Counted from the first letter of the stretch, positions 31,930-45,053 are shown. The stretch: 64,000 bases of DNA from Daphnia carinata (GCF_022539665.2 NC_081338.1:248001-312000); one strand, 5' to 3'. Numbers and translations are program-made. Notes: generated by a model from the letters alone, not told the origin.

Positions 31930-34560
31930 GCGATGGCATCCTGTCTTCTTCCTTTAACATGGGGATACTACAGGATCATGCATTACTAGGATCGTATCTT
32001 CGTCGAGTATTTCAGGCGCGCGTTCAACTACCCCATCCCAGTGCGTTACAGCGTTAGAACGTTTTCTTGCCTTCGGGCAGGCAGATCTTCCATCAGGTAA
32101 GTTGTAAATGGCACTTGTTTTCACAACTTGGAATGGGCCTGTGAACTTTGCAAAAAACTTCTTTCTTAGGCCCTTCTTCTTTATCTGGCGACAGACTAGC
32201 ACCGGATCGCCAACATTGAGTTGAATTGCGGCCTGTCGGCGGGCATACGTTGTAAGGACTTCAAGCTCAACTCAACTCGCATATTGCCCTTGCTATCTTT
32301 CTACCTCAGTCGACCTTTTCGCTACGATCTCCCCTTTTATTACCTTCTTCCGGTTGACCAAGGTGTCAACGACACCAAGCTTATCTGCTAACCTCGTTTC
32401 CCTTTTGACAACCGTTTTGCTGCTTTATTACCCACGCTAACCTTAGCGTCCCCAAGCAAAAGCGCGGTATAAAACCCCCGCCCGAGCTTCCCAAAAGGGA
32501 GTCCCCTCGTAGTCGTCTCATAGACTAGTTGTGTATCTTTGTAATGTCTTGGTGCCAATTTAAGAATAAACTTGAAACCCCGAAACGCAACGTTAACTTT
32601 TCTTTTTCGTTTTCTCCCGTGTGGGTTGGTAGTCTGCCATAAATTAACTCAAACGGCGACTGCTCTGTCGTGCTCTGTTTGGCCGAGTTGATTGCATAGA
32701 TTGCATCTTCAAGCAGGTTACCCAATTGGCATGATTTGGGTCTACCCCTGGGGCTAGAATGAGCGCAAAAGTCCGATTTACCCTTTTCACAAGCGAAACT
32801 CGTCTGGTGGTTTCTTCGGCACTGAAGAAAACGGGGCTAATCCTCCACGCCTGCATCGCTGACTCTATTCCCGCTAGTGAAATCCGCTCATTGGTCACTT
32901 ATCATGCGTGTCGGGAATCCATGTTGGTTGATGATCTCGTCTCTTACAAAATTTATTAAGGACTCTGCAGCAGTGTTATGCAACCCCTGCGGCATCCACT
33001 GATTTGGAAAGATAGTCGATTGCCACGACAATGTGTCGGTTTCCCGAAGGTGCAATTCTGAACGGCCCTAGGTGGTCGATCCCGAAAGTTTCGAACGGAC
33101 GTGTGGGTGCGAAATCGGTTGAGGTGGACCTCGGGGATGGCTCGCACTATGTTTATAACACTGGCAATACGAGTATGCTAAAACATACATTGGCACACTC
33201 TTAGTCAGCCGTGGCCACCCAGTAGCGTTCAGAGACCCGTAACAAAGTTTTTTGGCATCCCCATATGCGTATTTTTTGGATCGTCATGACAATTAGCAAG
33301 TATTGTCATAAGATGGAAGGAACTGTCACCAACAGTGCTGCCATTGCGGGCAGGGCTGTAGGGGGTGCGGGCCTGCATATTAGAGAGGTCTTTTCTTTTG
33401 TTGGTCTTTTTGATTTCTTTGTTCCGTTTTCTTTGAAGGTTGAGCAGTTCTCATCTAAGTATAGCCCGCAGTCAGTCGTCTTTTTTTGTGCCAAAGTCAG
33501 TCTTCGTTTCCCACTTTTTGTTTCCCTCTCAAACATAGAAATAAAGTGTCAGTCAGTCCCAGGAGTTAGTAACAAGAAACTACTAGTAAACTCTTTCTTC
33601 TCCGGGGTTGGTCGTTTCGCTGAAATAAGATTCCCTTGTGCAAGAAAAATTAAGATAGGGCCATGTGGTTTCAAGAAAGGTTTCAAAGAAGGGTCGTAAG
33701 TGGTTATCTATTTATTTCAGATATGCCAGTTCGCATGGCGCGTAGCCATTACTTGTGAGCAAGCAGCTAGCGTGATGTTCTGTCACGGATTCGCAAGTTC
33801 CCAAGCGGGATGCAATTGAATTCCGCGAGACCACATCTGCCACCATATTTTCGTTACCTTCCATAAGATGGATCTTACAGTCAAATTCCTGTAAGGACAA
33901 AATCCAAGGTGAAAATTTTCTTGTCAAATTTTTTTTCTCACAAACCCATTTAACGGCCGAACTATCATTCGGACTGAGAAGGGACGGCCATACACGTAAC
34001 ATCGTAATCCTTGTAGAGCCCAAACCAGTGATACTTAGCCTCTGCTTCTGTGAGATGAGGGCTCACGAACGCTACGAGTTTTGGCCCGTTTTTCTCCTGA
34101 CTGCACCAGTACCGCGTCCAGGCTAGCATCTGTTTGGATCACGATATCTTCCTGTGGCCCCTGGTCGATCGTCAACTACCATACAGCTTTTTGTTAAAAA
34201 ATAGATGCAACGGATGGGCGATGGCAGCAATATCCGGGATAAACTTCCTGCAGAATGATGCGAGTCCCAAGAATCCACGCAATGTTTTTACGTTTGTGAT
34301 TTCCAAACCCACCAACGCCTTTACTTTATCCGGATCAGGCCGTACACCCTCGACAGGTCGAGCGAAGAAGTTCTCTCACGAAGAAGTTCCTCAGGTTGAG
34401 TGAAGAAAAAAAAATGTGGCTCCAGCGAACCGATAGAGCACATCATCAATTCTAGGCTAGACACCAGGGTAACAAGATTGAGGCGCCGGTAATCTATCTG
34501 TGAATGAGTGATTTCTTCTTAACGAGTACGACAGAATGTGTTAGGAAATATAAGAATGGC
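31930..34560 (-). pseudogene. pol: Decayed Ty3/Gypsy pol, minus strand
   Basis: Reading right to left: the reverse transcriptase entry motif IDYRRLNLV at about 34490, then RT thumb sequence with KTFRGFLGLASFCRKFIP (34230-34310). RNase H ends KNLTRKFSPWILSLQEFDCK and ENMVADVVSRN (33830-33930). Integrase C-terminal pieces INSAKQSTTEQSPFELIYGR (32640-32700) and GLRKKFFAKFTGPFQVVK (32110-32170) follow. The RT palm containing YxDD is missing between DYRRLN and the thumb. Many stops are present, and a non-coding insert lies at 33300-33705. The element is dead. Confidence 0.75.
33310..33705. mobile_element. Insertion inside the Gypsy pol, possible solo LTR
   Basis: This block separates integrase and RNase H fragments of the surrounding pol. 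It starts near TGTCATAAGATGG, contains AATAAAG, has no coding similarity and is T-rich. LTR-like, but neither ends nor target duplication are convincing. Confidence 0.3.
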
Positions 34561-34599
34561 ATCATTACACGAGGTTTCTGTCTGTACAGGTTTTCTATA

Positions 34600-36600
34600 T
34601 TGGCTTGCTGAGAATAATGATTTAGTACAAGAACACAGAATCGTTATCTGAGTAATGTTACTCGAACAAACATACACTTTGATCAGATATTGCAAGGGAT
34701 AATTTTTAGACAATAAGAACGAAATCAAACCTGACACCGTTGAATAAAAGCAGAACGGAAGGGGGAGAAAAGGACTAAACAGCAATCAAGTTAGATGAAA
34801 GTTAGGGAAGAATTTATGCTGATATCTAGTGAACAACATAAAAATGTTTGTCCATTTCTGACAGGATAAGCAGTCCATGGGCTGTGTGACGGCCCACCTT
34901 TGATTTGCTTTTCGGTAAGATTTTCTGCTACTCTTACCTCCTCAATGTCGTCAGAATCAACATTCTCGTGTACGAACGTACAAGCAACTTCTGATCGAAT
35001 ATTCCCCCCTGAACTACAGCAATTTCACATTCAAAATCCAACTTTAGACTTGCTAAGAGTCCTCTGGGTCTCAAACACAGAGTCTCTTTGTGAAGTTGTG
35101 ACACGGGGATTTTTACCTGTCCCCATTTCACCGCCATCAGACATGAAGGAATCACCCATACTTTTCTCGGATAGGCAAAGCAAACCTAACGCAACATACC
35201 CGTTCCGGAAAATTCGACTGGGATTTCCCTACTAATGAACGCCATAGAGCCGGTTGGGATTCTCACCGTACTGGCCACATTAAATCGTAACGATTGCAGG
35301 TACCTATATGTTGGACTCTCTGCGGCTATTGATTCAAACAGCTCTTGATTCACCGTTAGGGTTCTGTCCTCCAGGGTGTCTTCGACGTCTGTCTGCTTCT
35401 CTTTGTCGACTTCACTGCTGCTATCTGACTCCGTCGAGAAATCTTGCTCTGCGGGGTCAGTTGGCGGTTATGCTACCGAGGTGGTTGGGCGGGCTGTCGG
35501 TGGGGCGGTGGCACGATTTCTGTCGCCGACTCATCCTCCTTCCAGTTTTCTTTTGGCACAATTTTCCCATTTCCGACGACTAATTTAGTTTTACTTCTCA
35601 CGATCCAATCTTCCCCCAGGTAGAAGGCGGAGGAGGTCGCCCAGAAAAAAGGTGAATACGTGGTTTGATGAAACATTGGCTTAGCTCAGGTTTGACGGTT
35701 ACACCCATTTCTTGTAGTTCTAGCATCCACTCGATAAATAGCAGCGTGCTTGCTGGAGGCCTTGCCATAATGACAGCCAAATGTTCCCACTTTGCCAAGC
35801 CTTTTGTTAAGAACGAAACCGATTGTTCTGGGCTAAGGGAATACAGATACTGACGACAGCCTTTGCCAGTGCGTAGGAAATGCTCGTCTTGCCTGGCACT
35901 TGAAAACGAGCTTCTACCTGTCTGTACTATTCTTACGGAGACAGGAGTCTGGTGAAGTTTCTCGCTAGTACCGACCAGAGGTTTTTAAGTTGCGATCGTG
36001 TAGCCGGTTGTTAAATGCTACTGCAGTGCTGTTCCACCTAATACCAACTAACCGCCTGGGCGGTCAGTCCACTGCTCCACCTCGATGATGACGCGTTCAA
36101 TCTGGACGGGCAGCACCTGAAACCTTACACCTTTCCCTCTTTTGCCCTGATCCAGCGACATCCAAGCCGAAGACGAAGCCCAGCTGACGTTTGTTACGCC
36201 CTTTTGGCCAACACAGCCGTGTTTCCTCTTCCTTTTCTGAGCTAACACGCGAGATGCCACTACGTCTTCAACGCGAAGAGAATAGTTTAGTCTACCCGAA
36301 AGGGCTCCTCACCACTACTTTTGAACGGCGGCCTACTTTTAATGGCTTGGCAGTTTTCAGGAATCGGTAGGAGTCAAGAAACCTTCCGAAAAAAGTCATC
36401 AAATATTTGTCGGCAGCAGATGGATCCTCCACATCTGTTACATACTAAAGGGCATGTTTTCGGCACATCCTACAAGAAGAGTCGCTGTAGCAGAAGCGTA
36501 TGTAGCAATCTTGCTGGAGCGTATCCTAAAAGCTGGAGGCTGGGTTACAGAATCCATTTTTTCAAAACACTACTAGCGCCCGGTCGGTGAGCCGGGAACC
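34600..36600 (-). other. Unrecognised stretch, possibly 5' part of the decayed Gypsy element
   Basis: Short frames on both strands, none with a clear motif. A minus-strand frame at 34934-35155 and others at 35473-35798 and 36048-36260 lie where gag and protease of the minus-strand element would be, but I cannot confirm homology. No intact gene. Confidence 0.25.
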
Positions 36601-38385
36601 GGACCGATTGGCTGAGAACACCGAGATGCTTCGAAATCATGAAGTTGAGATCGAGCGATTAGCGTACAATTGTGCAATTGCTCGAGGCCGCGTAAGTACC
36701 CGAAGAGCAGTTAGGATTGTGTGACTAATAGAGAAGACCTTCAAATTGTGTGTCCTCCCCACCCTAACCGACCCGCTTGACTATTATCTTTTCTTATTTT
36801 TTCTCAGGTAGGGTGGCTCATTCAGCCGAAATAATTGCAGTGGAGGCAACGACCAATGCAGCAATGATAGCAGGTTCAAATCGGCCAAATTGGAACGGTC
36901 GTTGAGATGTTTTTTGTATTTCTCACCTGAAAAGATCTGAGGTCTTAAGTGGTAGCACCTAAGCTGGTAGACGCGATTTTTTTTTTGTTTCTGTTTTTTG
37001 AAAGGCTTGGTAATGAAAAAGGTTAACACAAGGTTGAGGTCTTCTCTGTTAATCATACAATTCTAACTGCTCAGCATTTCGTTTTCTGCTTTTTGTGCAC
37101 CCCGACAACCCTCATGTTCGGCTTATTTGTTTTTCGTCTTATTTTTCGGATATTGGAATCCTTAAGTTTTATTTACGTGCGTATGCAGTCCTATCTAGTG
37201 ATAAAGTTAACGACACGCTTACGTAGCTCTTTTTATTGATAGGATGGACTAGCTACGATACTTGTGCACTCATGACAACAGCGGTAACCAACCAATCGTG
37301 CTTCATGGTGCGGATGAAGAAGCGTAAATATTGACTGATATTTGCGGACTTGCATAAAATTACTCATTATCTACTGGGATCCCATTACAATCCCCTTATA
37401 TCGGTGTTTATGAATTTCGAACATACTGGAATTGTAATTAAGTCAACATTTGTTTAAATATACAGTACTCGTCCTCGGTGTCCGAACAGCCACCGTTTTA
37501 AACACATATTTTAACACAACCTCTTGTGTTGGCGGATGTACTGCGTGAATGGATAAACGGGGGGATAATCGGTGCATACTAATTAACATTTAGTCGATCG
37601 TTAATCTAAGAACAGGGTATTTGGTACGTTTTTTAAACCTTTTTTTATCACCAATGATTGTTGAGAAGCCTGCTAGTCAACAAACATCCGAACACCGCTT
37701 TCGGCAACATGGTGGCTTATAAACGACTTCATTATTTAAAAAAATTATTTTTTTATGTAAGGATTTTTAAACATGATATTTAAACTGTTGGATGGATGGA
37801 TGACATCCTTGGATGGAACAGCCTTTAAATATTTCCCCCCATAGGTAATTTCAGTTAGTGTTCTTCGACGTAGGTTACCTGTGTAACGTAAAGTATTACT
37901 GGCAATTTTTTAATTGATGACGAAGAAGTATTTTCACCGCCAAAAATGGTTTTTTCCTTTGCTGGCATCAAGATGTTCGCTACAATGAAAAAATGAGTGA
38001 AACAGAAGAAAGGCGAGAAGCTAGCAGACAGCAAATGATTAATCACAGACGAGTTGGAAATGACAAAGAAATTTTAGAACTTAAAGAAGTGACTAAAGCA
38101 CGGATGACTCAACTTCTTTTAGTAATTGAAAGACAAAGAAGTCGAGAACCAATTTCCTGTGCTTTTAACATACGCGTTACCATTAACAAGTCACGCCAGA
38201 CGTTCGAAAAGGTTGGCATCCATCTCCCTGAACAGTCTTCAACCCACGGACAATTATGCAAAGTGTTTATACAAACTATGGTGTTCAAATCAGTTCTTTC
38301 TTAAAGTTTTCTTCATAACTACATCTAACTTCACGACATAAAACGAGAAACTACCTTTCGCTTCAGTCTCCCGACCATAAAGGAG
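36600..38385. other. No recognised gene
   Basis: Short frames only. The longest (37993-38304 plus) begins MSETEERREASRQQ and has a charged helical composition, with a frame change at about 38150. It could be a remnant of a coiled-coil protein exon, but I do not recognise it. Confidence 0.3.
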
Positions 38386-38612
38386 CAGACATGCCACTCC
38401 GATCAATTTTTTTATCGAAATCGGCTATCCCATCATTCGTAGTTTGAACGGATCGCTGATCGAATTTTGCCGATCTGTTTTTAAGGATCGTAATCAATTT
38501 TTTTTATCGCTGATGCGATCTCCGATCAATTTGAAATCATCGGATCGGCGATAAAGTTTTTGATCGGGATCGGGATCGCGATCACCTATTGATTGCGGTC
38601 ACGGCAAGTCTG
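38386..38612. mobile_element. hAT-type MITE, short copy
   Basis: It starts CAGACATGCCACTCCGATCA and ends GCGGTCACGGCAAGTCTG, termini shared with the copies at 40018 and 42095. The interior is rich in GATCGG/GATCAATTTTT. No matching 8-bp target duplication is seen (TAAAGGAG / CATGGCCT). Confidence 0.65.
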
Positions 38613-39099
38613 CATGGCCTAGGGGAAGTTCCAGCGGCATTCAATCGTGAACATGCTTTTTTTATTATTACATCAAGCGATGGAAAATTTCAAATTATCA
38701 TTTCTAGCTTTAGCTCTCGAACCTAATTATCCCATTGGACCCAGACTGTAACCGAAATAAATAAAAAGCGCATTTCACGTATGTCTCCCGAGTACCTTCC
38801 GATATGTAACGAGAAGCAACCGAAAAATATGCTAGCACCACCTATCCACCGACCTGTAATGACCTATAACGGGCTGCTTCGAGTAGCGGCGAGGTAAGTA
38901 AAGGAAACTGCGTGCGGTCGATGGCGTGTGTAACTTGTATTTTAATGTAGCGAAGTGAACGCCAGTGAGAGGTGGGATGTTTTACAAAAACTATCGTCGA
39001 TATTGGCCGCTGGGTGGCTTCGGTGAGTTAATACTAAACGGAAGTCATCACACGCCCTTTTTTTCAAAAGCACAGAGCACAGACTTGACGTCATGCTTT

Positions 39100-40000
39100 C
39101 TATTTCACGACACGATCTCGCCTGTGAGGTGTTAACAGGGCGGGGGTTGCAAGGCAAGCTTTTGTCATGAGACCTGCTGTTCCCTGATCTCTATTTGGTC
39201 CACGTATTAGACGGGAATCTTTTCGTCGGTAACGGGTGTCTCGTTGAACGACGTGGCAGGCCGATGTTTTTTTGGCGTGGAGGCTGTGGTGACGGTACCG
39301 GTGGGTCAGGTACGTTGGGATGAGGTGGGACCAAATCGGGTTCTCTCGAGCCGTATTACCAGGATGGGTTTCCGGAGGAACCGTCAATTGCTGCGGTATA
39401 GTCGACCGGCTGGGGTTTTCACAAGGTAGTCTCACTTTGGGTCGATTCCTGCAACGATGCCAGGTGTGCCCCAGCACTTAATGGCTGGGTGTGGCACCAC
39501 CACATGATCTCCGACTGCTAGCGGCGGCAAGTGGTGAACCGTCCTGTTGAAGTGTTCGATTTGGAGTGGTTTGGTTCACCCGTTTTTTCAGGATGTCGAC
39601 GTAGCGCTGCTATTCGGAGGCGAAAGAGCGGCGAAGGCTGTCGAGCACAGTACGGTTGAAGATCAGGTGCGCTGGCGATGCTGTGCCGGCGCTTTGCGGA
39701 ACAGGAGTAGAGCCCTGTCGAACGTGCCCTGGTTAAACGATCCGGATTTTCATGAGGCTTTGATGAGTTGCTTCATTGCCTTAACGCCGGCCTCGGCGAT
39801 TCCATTCGACTGCGGATAGTGAGACGACGAGGTGCCGGCAATACTCCCGAATCCTGTAGGAAATCTGCGGCGACGAACTAGTGTCCGCCGTAAGACCAAA
39901 ATTTTACTGGGATGCCGGCGGCAGTGAAGAAGGCCCGAAGAGCATCGATTAGGCAGGAGGCTCGTGTAGCAGTCCCGAAACATAGCTATGTGGGCCATCC
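39100..40000 (-). pseudogene. Gypsy integrase fragment, minus strand
   Basis: Minus-strand frames include SHYPQSNGIAEAGVKAMKQL near 39760-39830, the integrase catalytic-Glu region of Gypsy elements. Downstream Arg/Pro-rich frames at 39100-39477 fit the pol C-terminus. Stops and frame changes make it non-functional. A MITE is inserted just to its right at 40018. Confidence 0.6.
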
Positions 40001-40017
40001 GCTGTATTGGTCCACTC

Positions 40018-40460
40018 CAGAGCTGCCGTAATCGCGATTGAAAATTAATCGCGATTGCGATTTCGATTAAAATTTTAATCGGTGATCAAATTATTTAAAA
40101 ATAATCGCAATCGGCGATTAAAGTGAAAAAAAATTAATTTTTAATCGCGATTATTTTTCGATTATTTAGCGACATCTATGAACGGTAGATGAGACTATAT
40201 GAAAGTCTACTCATAGCTTTGTCATTTTTGTAGCAGACGCTTTTTTTGAAATGTTCACTTTTTCAATTTTTTTCAATTTAAACAGTGGCAAGCTATTTTC
40301 TTACTGCTAGATGGCGCTCAAAAATAATCGGAAAAAAAATCGCTAAGAAATTTAATCGCCGATCAAATTTTTTCAACAGACGAATGATCGCCGATCATTT
40401 TTTTTGCGATTATCGACGGCTACCGATAATCGCTCAAGAAATAACTGGACGGCAAGTCTG
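40018..40460. mobile_element. 443-bp hAT-type MITE with 8-bp target duplication
   Basis: Termini are CAGAGCTGCCGT and ACGGCAAGTCTG (inverted). It is flanked by GTCCACTC at 40010-40017 and 40461-40468. The interior is dominated by repeated AATCGCGATT/GCGATTA motifs. Eight-base duplications and CAG/CTG termini are hAT features. Confidence 0.9.
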
Positions 40461-40469
40461 GTCCACTCT

Positions 40470-42086
40470 AACCAAAAGAAAAAAAGACTAGACGCTACTT
40501 TTTCTAGACATTTTTCATAACACCTGGGGCATTAGCAAAAGCTGTCTGGACTTAAACTACCCTTCCCAACTTATTGCGTTTCTGCGCCAAACACAGGCCG
40601 ACTCTATTTAAAAAAGGTAAATAATTCATAAATTTTGCCCATAGATGACATTTTCAAATTACATCTGGTGTTCTTCTTTTTGTGCAGGATACTATACATT
40701 TTACGGCAAGTGGACTCCCGTGCCAGCCACACATTGACTCTCCTAATTTGCCTCCTAATTATTTTTCAGATAGTTTTGTATAGAACTTTTTCACTAAAAT
40801 TCATTTTTTGTTAGTTTATTGATTTTAAATTTAAATTTAAAGGTTAAAAACAATCTTACGGCCTATCCTTTTCTACTACGTAGATTTTTTTAAAATATAT
40901 AATAACCCATACACTATATTGTTAAATAGGAAATAATCAAAAGCCATGTCAAAAAAGTAGTTTACAGTTTCATTGCAAGTGATCTTAAACTCAGGGGATT
41001 ATAATTATACTTTTCTTCTACAATGACAATATTGTAACGGATTGCGATTGTAAAACATTCTCGTCGTGGGGTGAATGACTTTACATAATTAAGTCAATTA
41101 AGTAATAATGAACTCCAGAGGCGTTTTACCCACAATTATGAATGTATTTTCATAGACTAGGCATTTGAATACAAAAAGGGAATTTGAATGAAAGATGATT
41201 CAGGCGATACAATTGGGAAACTGAACGTGAAAAAGAGATAATCGTAATATAATCTTTCCTTAGTAGCACGAGCGGAATACGAGAAGAGACGCAAGTTGAA
41301 AACCAAACGTAACACAATTCGTAGGCCCTACGGTAAAACACAATGCAGATATTTGAGTATTCACAGTAGATACCAATTACACGGCTAAATGTTCATAACA
41401 CAAAACTAATAATTAGAAAAAGGCACTAGATGAAATTAAACCTAATAAAAGCTACTGGAATCGCAGACAAGTCGTTGAGTGACTTTCTTCGGGTTCCAGG
41501 TTCACCATGAAATTTCGCATATTGCCAAAATGGCGTGTTTCTGTGCGAGAATGTGCGTCGCATGTGCCGCCAATCAAAGATTTTTTAAATGTATGATAAT
41601 GGTGTAATGATGAGCGTCGCCCAGTGCCGCTAATCAAAATGTGATTGTGGTGCGTCAGCTAGCAGGTGTTCACTTAGGTCAACCGTGCTGCGTATGTTAT
41701 GGTGCAATTAATATGTCTACAGTTAATAAGGATAAAGATGCGAAGAAAAGAATTATATATCGAAGATGCATATTTGGCTTCGTTACGCGATCTTCCCCCT
41801 AAAATGGGTGAGAAAGCGAGAAGTGACGTTCCGAGTTCAACTGTTAATTGAAAAGACCCACGTTTTACTAGACAAGACACGACACCAAGCGAGATGACAA
41901 AACACAACTAAAACAAAAGAAGCCAAATTAAGACGGAGAGTGTGGTTTAAGCCGCTCTATTTATTTTTCGCGAACGGGGCGGCGCTCAGGAGGATGGCCA
42001 TAAACAGAGCCGGATCTTTTTCCTGGCGCTGCTGGGGCCGTCGCGGTGACGAGTTCTATTTCGCTGACGGGACAATATGTAAGTTT
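40470..42086. other. No recognised gene
   Basis: AT-rich sequence with only short frames on both strands. No repeat family was recognised apart from the flanking MITEs. Confidence 0.4.
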
Positions 42087-42094
42087 ATTACACG

Positions 42095-42563
42095 CAGACT
42101 TGCCGCGCCGATCAATTTTCCGATCGCGATCTCCGATCCGATCTTTTGAGTTTGATCGGATCGGGCGATCCGATCAAACTGCGAAAGATCGGATCGGCGA
42201 TCAAATTTTGCCGATCATTTTTAGCGATCATTTTTGTGCAGCATCTAACGGTAAAAATTTACACTGTTTCGCGAAAATAGCATTGGCTGTCACAGCGACA
42301 GTCACTGGCGGCCTTTGAGGGTGAACACTAAACAGTTTCCTTCAATTGGCATTCGCATAAATAGCAGTGAAATAGAACCCTGCGGCTGAAAATCTACAGC
42401 TAGATGGCGAAAAGTTTGATCGCTAAAAACGATCGGATCGCGATCAATTTTTTGGGATCGCCGATCCGATCTCCGATCTTTTTCAAAAGATCGGATCGGC
42501 GATCAATTTTTGATCGGAGATCGGATCGGCGATCAATTTTTGATCGCGATCGCGGCAAGTCTG
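42095..42563. mobile_element. 469-bp hAT-type MITE with 8-bp target duplication
   Basis: Termini are CAGACTTGCCGCG and CGCGGCAAGTCTG, perfect inverted repeats. The target duplication ATTACACG lies at 42087-42094 and 42564-42571. The interior holds many GATCGGATCGGCGATCAA units in both orientations. Same family as 38386 and 40018. Confidence 0.95.
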
Positions 42564-42659
42564 ATTACACGATAAACCCGAATAAAAATATCGATACAAC
42601 AATCACAATAATTGTGAATACCTATTCATTCATTAAAAACAAAAAAAAACCATAGTATA

Positions 42660-42932
42660 GGGCTTACTAGGTTCAGCAACATTTCGTTGTCACGACCAAA
42701 CGTCGGGAACCAATAGTCCAAATGTCGCTAGATAGATGTTCTACTGACGCGAACAGCTTGTCCAAGTGTCGAAAACCTCGAATCCTTTTGGCAACTAGCC
42801 CAAAAGACTCTGTCCTCACAGGAGTGGGGTAGGCGAGCAACTATAGCTGACGTTTTGACGAGCAGAGCAAATACTTTAGCGCCACCTATCCCATGGCCTT
42901 TAACGGGTCCAAAGTTACTAGTCCCCAAATAA
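42660..42932 (+). mobile_element. Helitron-like fragment, 3' end
   Basis: The block GCGCCACCTATCCC, then GGCC...GGGTCC and CAAAGTTACTAGT at the right edge is a diverged version of the Helitron ends at 60198, 61164 and 62712, in the opposite orientation. CTAG followed by T at about 42928-42932 is the expected Helitron 3' end. The 5' end was not located. Confidence 0.55.
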
Positions 42933-43308
42933 TACACGGACTATTACATTATGGGAAAACTGAAGACTGCTGTAAAAAATTTTATGCCCATCCGCACTTT
43001 ACTCTGTATGGCCCATTCCTATGATACGTACAACTAGTACAAAGAACAAGCTGACCTTTCGCTTTACTTTTCATTGAATTTGCTATGAATCAGTCTTCAT
43101 ACATTTTCTAAAACCTTGACAAACCAAAGGTTTAAAAACATTACGCATTTGTTAGAATTGTTTTTGCCATCTCTAGCTAGCTAACTGAAATATAAACAGT
43201 TAATTTTTTTTTAGTTTCTTATTCTGATTTGCATTCTAATTGATGGGCTGTCTCAACACCACGATATGTAAGTATGGAAATGTATTTTTATTAGCAAAGA
43301 AACTAGAA

Positions 43309-44223
43309 TTACTTAATATACTTGTCCATGAACTTTTTGTGGAATTCGGAACGAAGTGAGTCATTGATAAAAGTAATTTCTTTTCGTTCCGGTTCAGCGC
43401 GAGAACAATTTTTAAAGACGACATCATCGTCCCAACGGCGTTTAACGCGCAAATCAGACTTTTGCGATTTCCCAGTGTAATTCAACAAGGGATTTCCACT
43501 TAAAATGTTTTCCATCCTAATACGCTCCTCTTCCTGTCTTTGTTCCATTTCCTAAAAAAGATTGATACAGAACAAATACACTTAACCTCTATTAGTATAC
43601 TTTATCACAAAATACTTTTTTGGCCAATTCAGATGCTCGTTCAGCTTTAATCCTTTGCAATTCAGCCATTAACTCAGCTGTATCATCCTCTTCTTCATCA
43701 TCAATACTATCATCACTTTCATCTTCAATGGGATCATCTGTATCTAAGCCATTACTGGTTGAATCTACACGAAACTTTCTTCTGCAATGGGAAAGTTAAA
43801 CATTTAACCATTGATCCACAGCAACAAAATAGAAATTGAAACAATTTGTTTTCTTCTTTAGAGGATATATTATTAAAGTAGTTTGCATTTACTTACTGGG
43901 CAGATGAGACTGATGAAACATTCTTTAATGATCTATCTTTTCTATCACTTTTATCTTTATGAAATTTCTCTCGTTCTTCAAGATCTCTTTTCAAATCCTT
44001 GTTTCTCACTTCTTCTGATGATCCTTGACCAATATCCCTGCAAAAATTATATTTTGAAAATATGTTCATCAACCTAACTTTTGTTATCTCACCTGTATTT
44101 CAATTTTGTATGCGATGCAAGATCTCGACTTGAATATTGTTTACTCATGGAACTGAGAGACGTTTCTCCCCTGCCTTGTCCGCCAGTAGCGGGGGCAAAA
44201 GTTGGTCTTGAAGCCGTCGTCAT
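43309..44223 (-). CDS. CWC15: CWC15 spliceosome-associated protein
   Basis: CWC15 is a small subunit of the Prp19-associated (NTC-related) group in the activated spliceosome. Four exons, 44093-44223, 43897-44037, 43616-43781 and 43309-43551, join in frame over GT-AG introns to 226 residues, the usual family size. The N-terminus [15 protein letters not shown] and [17 protein letters not shown] are hallmarks. An acidic middle ([15 protein letters not shown]) and the conserved C-terminal half with [10 protein letters not shown] and [11 protein letters not shown] follow. ATG at 44223 is supported by the conserved start. The gene is complete and divergent from the BAP18-like gene (start 44987). 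Confidence 0.95.
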
Positions 44224-44545
44224 TTTCAACTAAAAATAATATGCAATGAAAAAGCAGAAAAAAAGTATTCGAATCGGACAGCTTATTGTGAGGTTCTACG
44301 TTATAGTATTTGTGCTGATTACAGAATGTTTCCACCAAACTCAGAACTCTTTCTAGTCAATTTCCTACTCGGTGTACGATTTACGGAAGCGTTGGCGATA
44401 TTGTAACTAACTACATGCAAGACCAACTTAACGATTAAGGCCTGTGAGATGCAATAGCTGAGGCCAATTTTATATCACTAAGAGGAGCCAAAAGTACAGC
44501 ACTGCTTGTCCCGTTCTAGTACAAACGTGGAACCTTGTTACTACT

Positions 44546-45053
44546 TTATGGTACTTTTACGTCGCGTCTTTCAAGGTGCTGCCCCCGACGGCACAATTTA
44601 CAACTTGATCTCTGCGGGACAATGAACATGGCTGACTTCAGCACAATTGTCATTTTATAATTAACAACCATATATATGGAAACTCTGTGCGTGAAGTTGT
44701 CTAGGTCTAGCTGGCAGTCTAGCTGGTATAACATATTTTGCGAAAGGTCGAACGCGTCTAAACCACAAAACAAGGATTCTGGTTCCGCATTGCGTTTGCA
44801 TTTTAGTAGAAAAACGTTTGGCTTTTGGCTTCTGCGTTTTAGGGACATCCACGCTTCTTGTATTGTGATCAAACACATTCTTGACACCCGTTGTAGGAGA
44901 GTTTAAACTTTTCCTTAGTTGAACAAACGGTTTAGCGGTAAATAATATCGTGGACTTAAACTGCGAAAGGTCTGGTTCATCGTACAATGAATTCTGCAAA
45001 TAAAGTTGCCGATATATTTGGTGCTGCAGGTCTAGGTAGTTACTTGATAGCAT
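44546..45053 (-). CDS. Unrecognised antisense frames opposite BAP18 exon 1
   Basis: Two overlapping minus-strand frames (44661-45053 and 44546-44887) run through the CWC15-BAP18 interval. The first starts MLSSNYLDLQHQIYRQLYLQ and has ordinary protein composition for about 90 residues; the second would follow after a one-frame change or an intron. It overlaps BAP18 exon 1 on the other strand. I do not recognise it. It could be a small gene sharing the bidirectional region, or chance. Confidence 0.2.
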
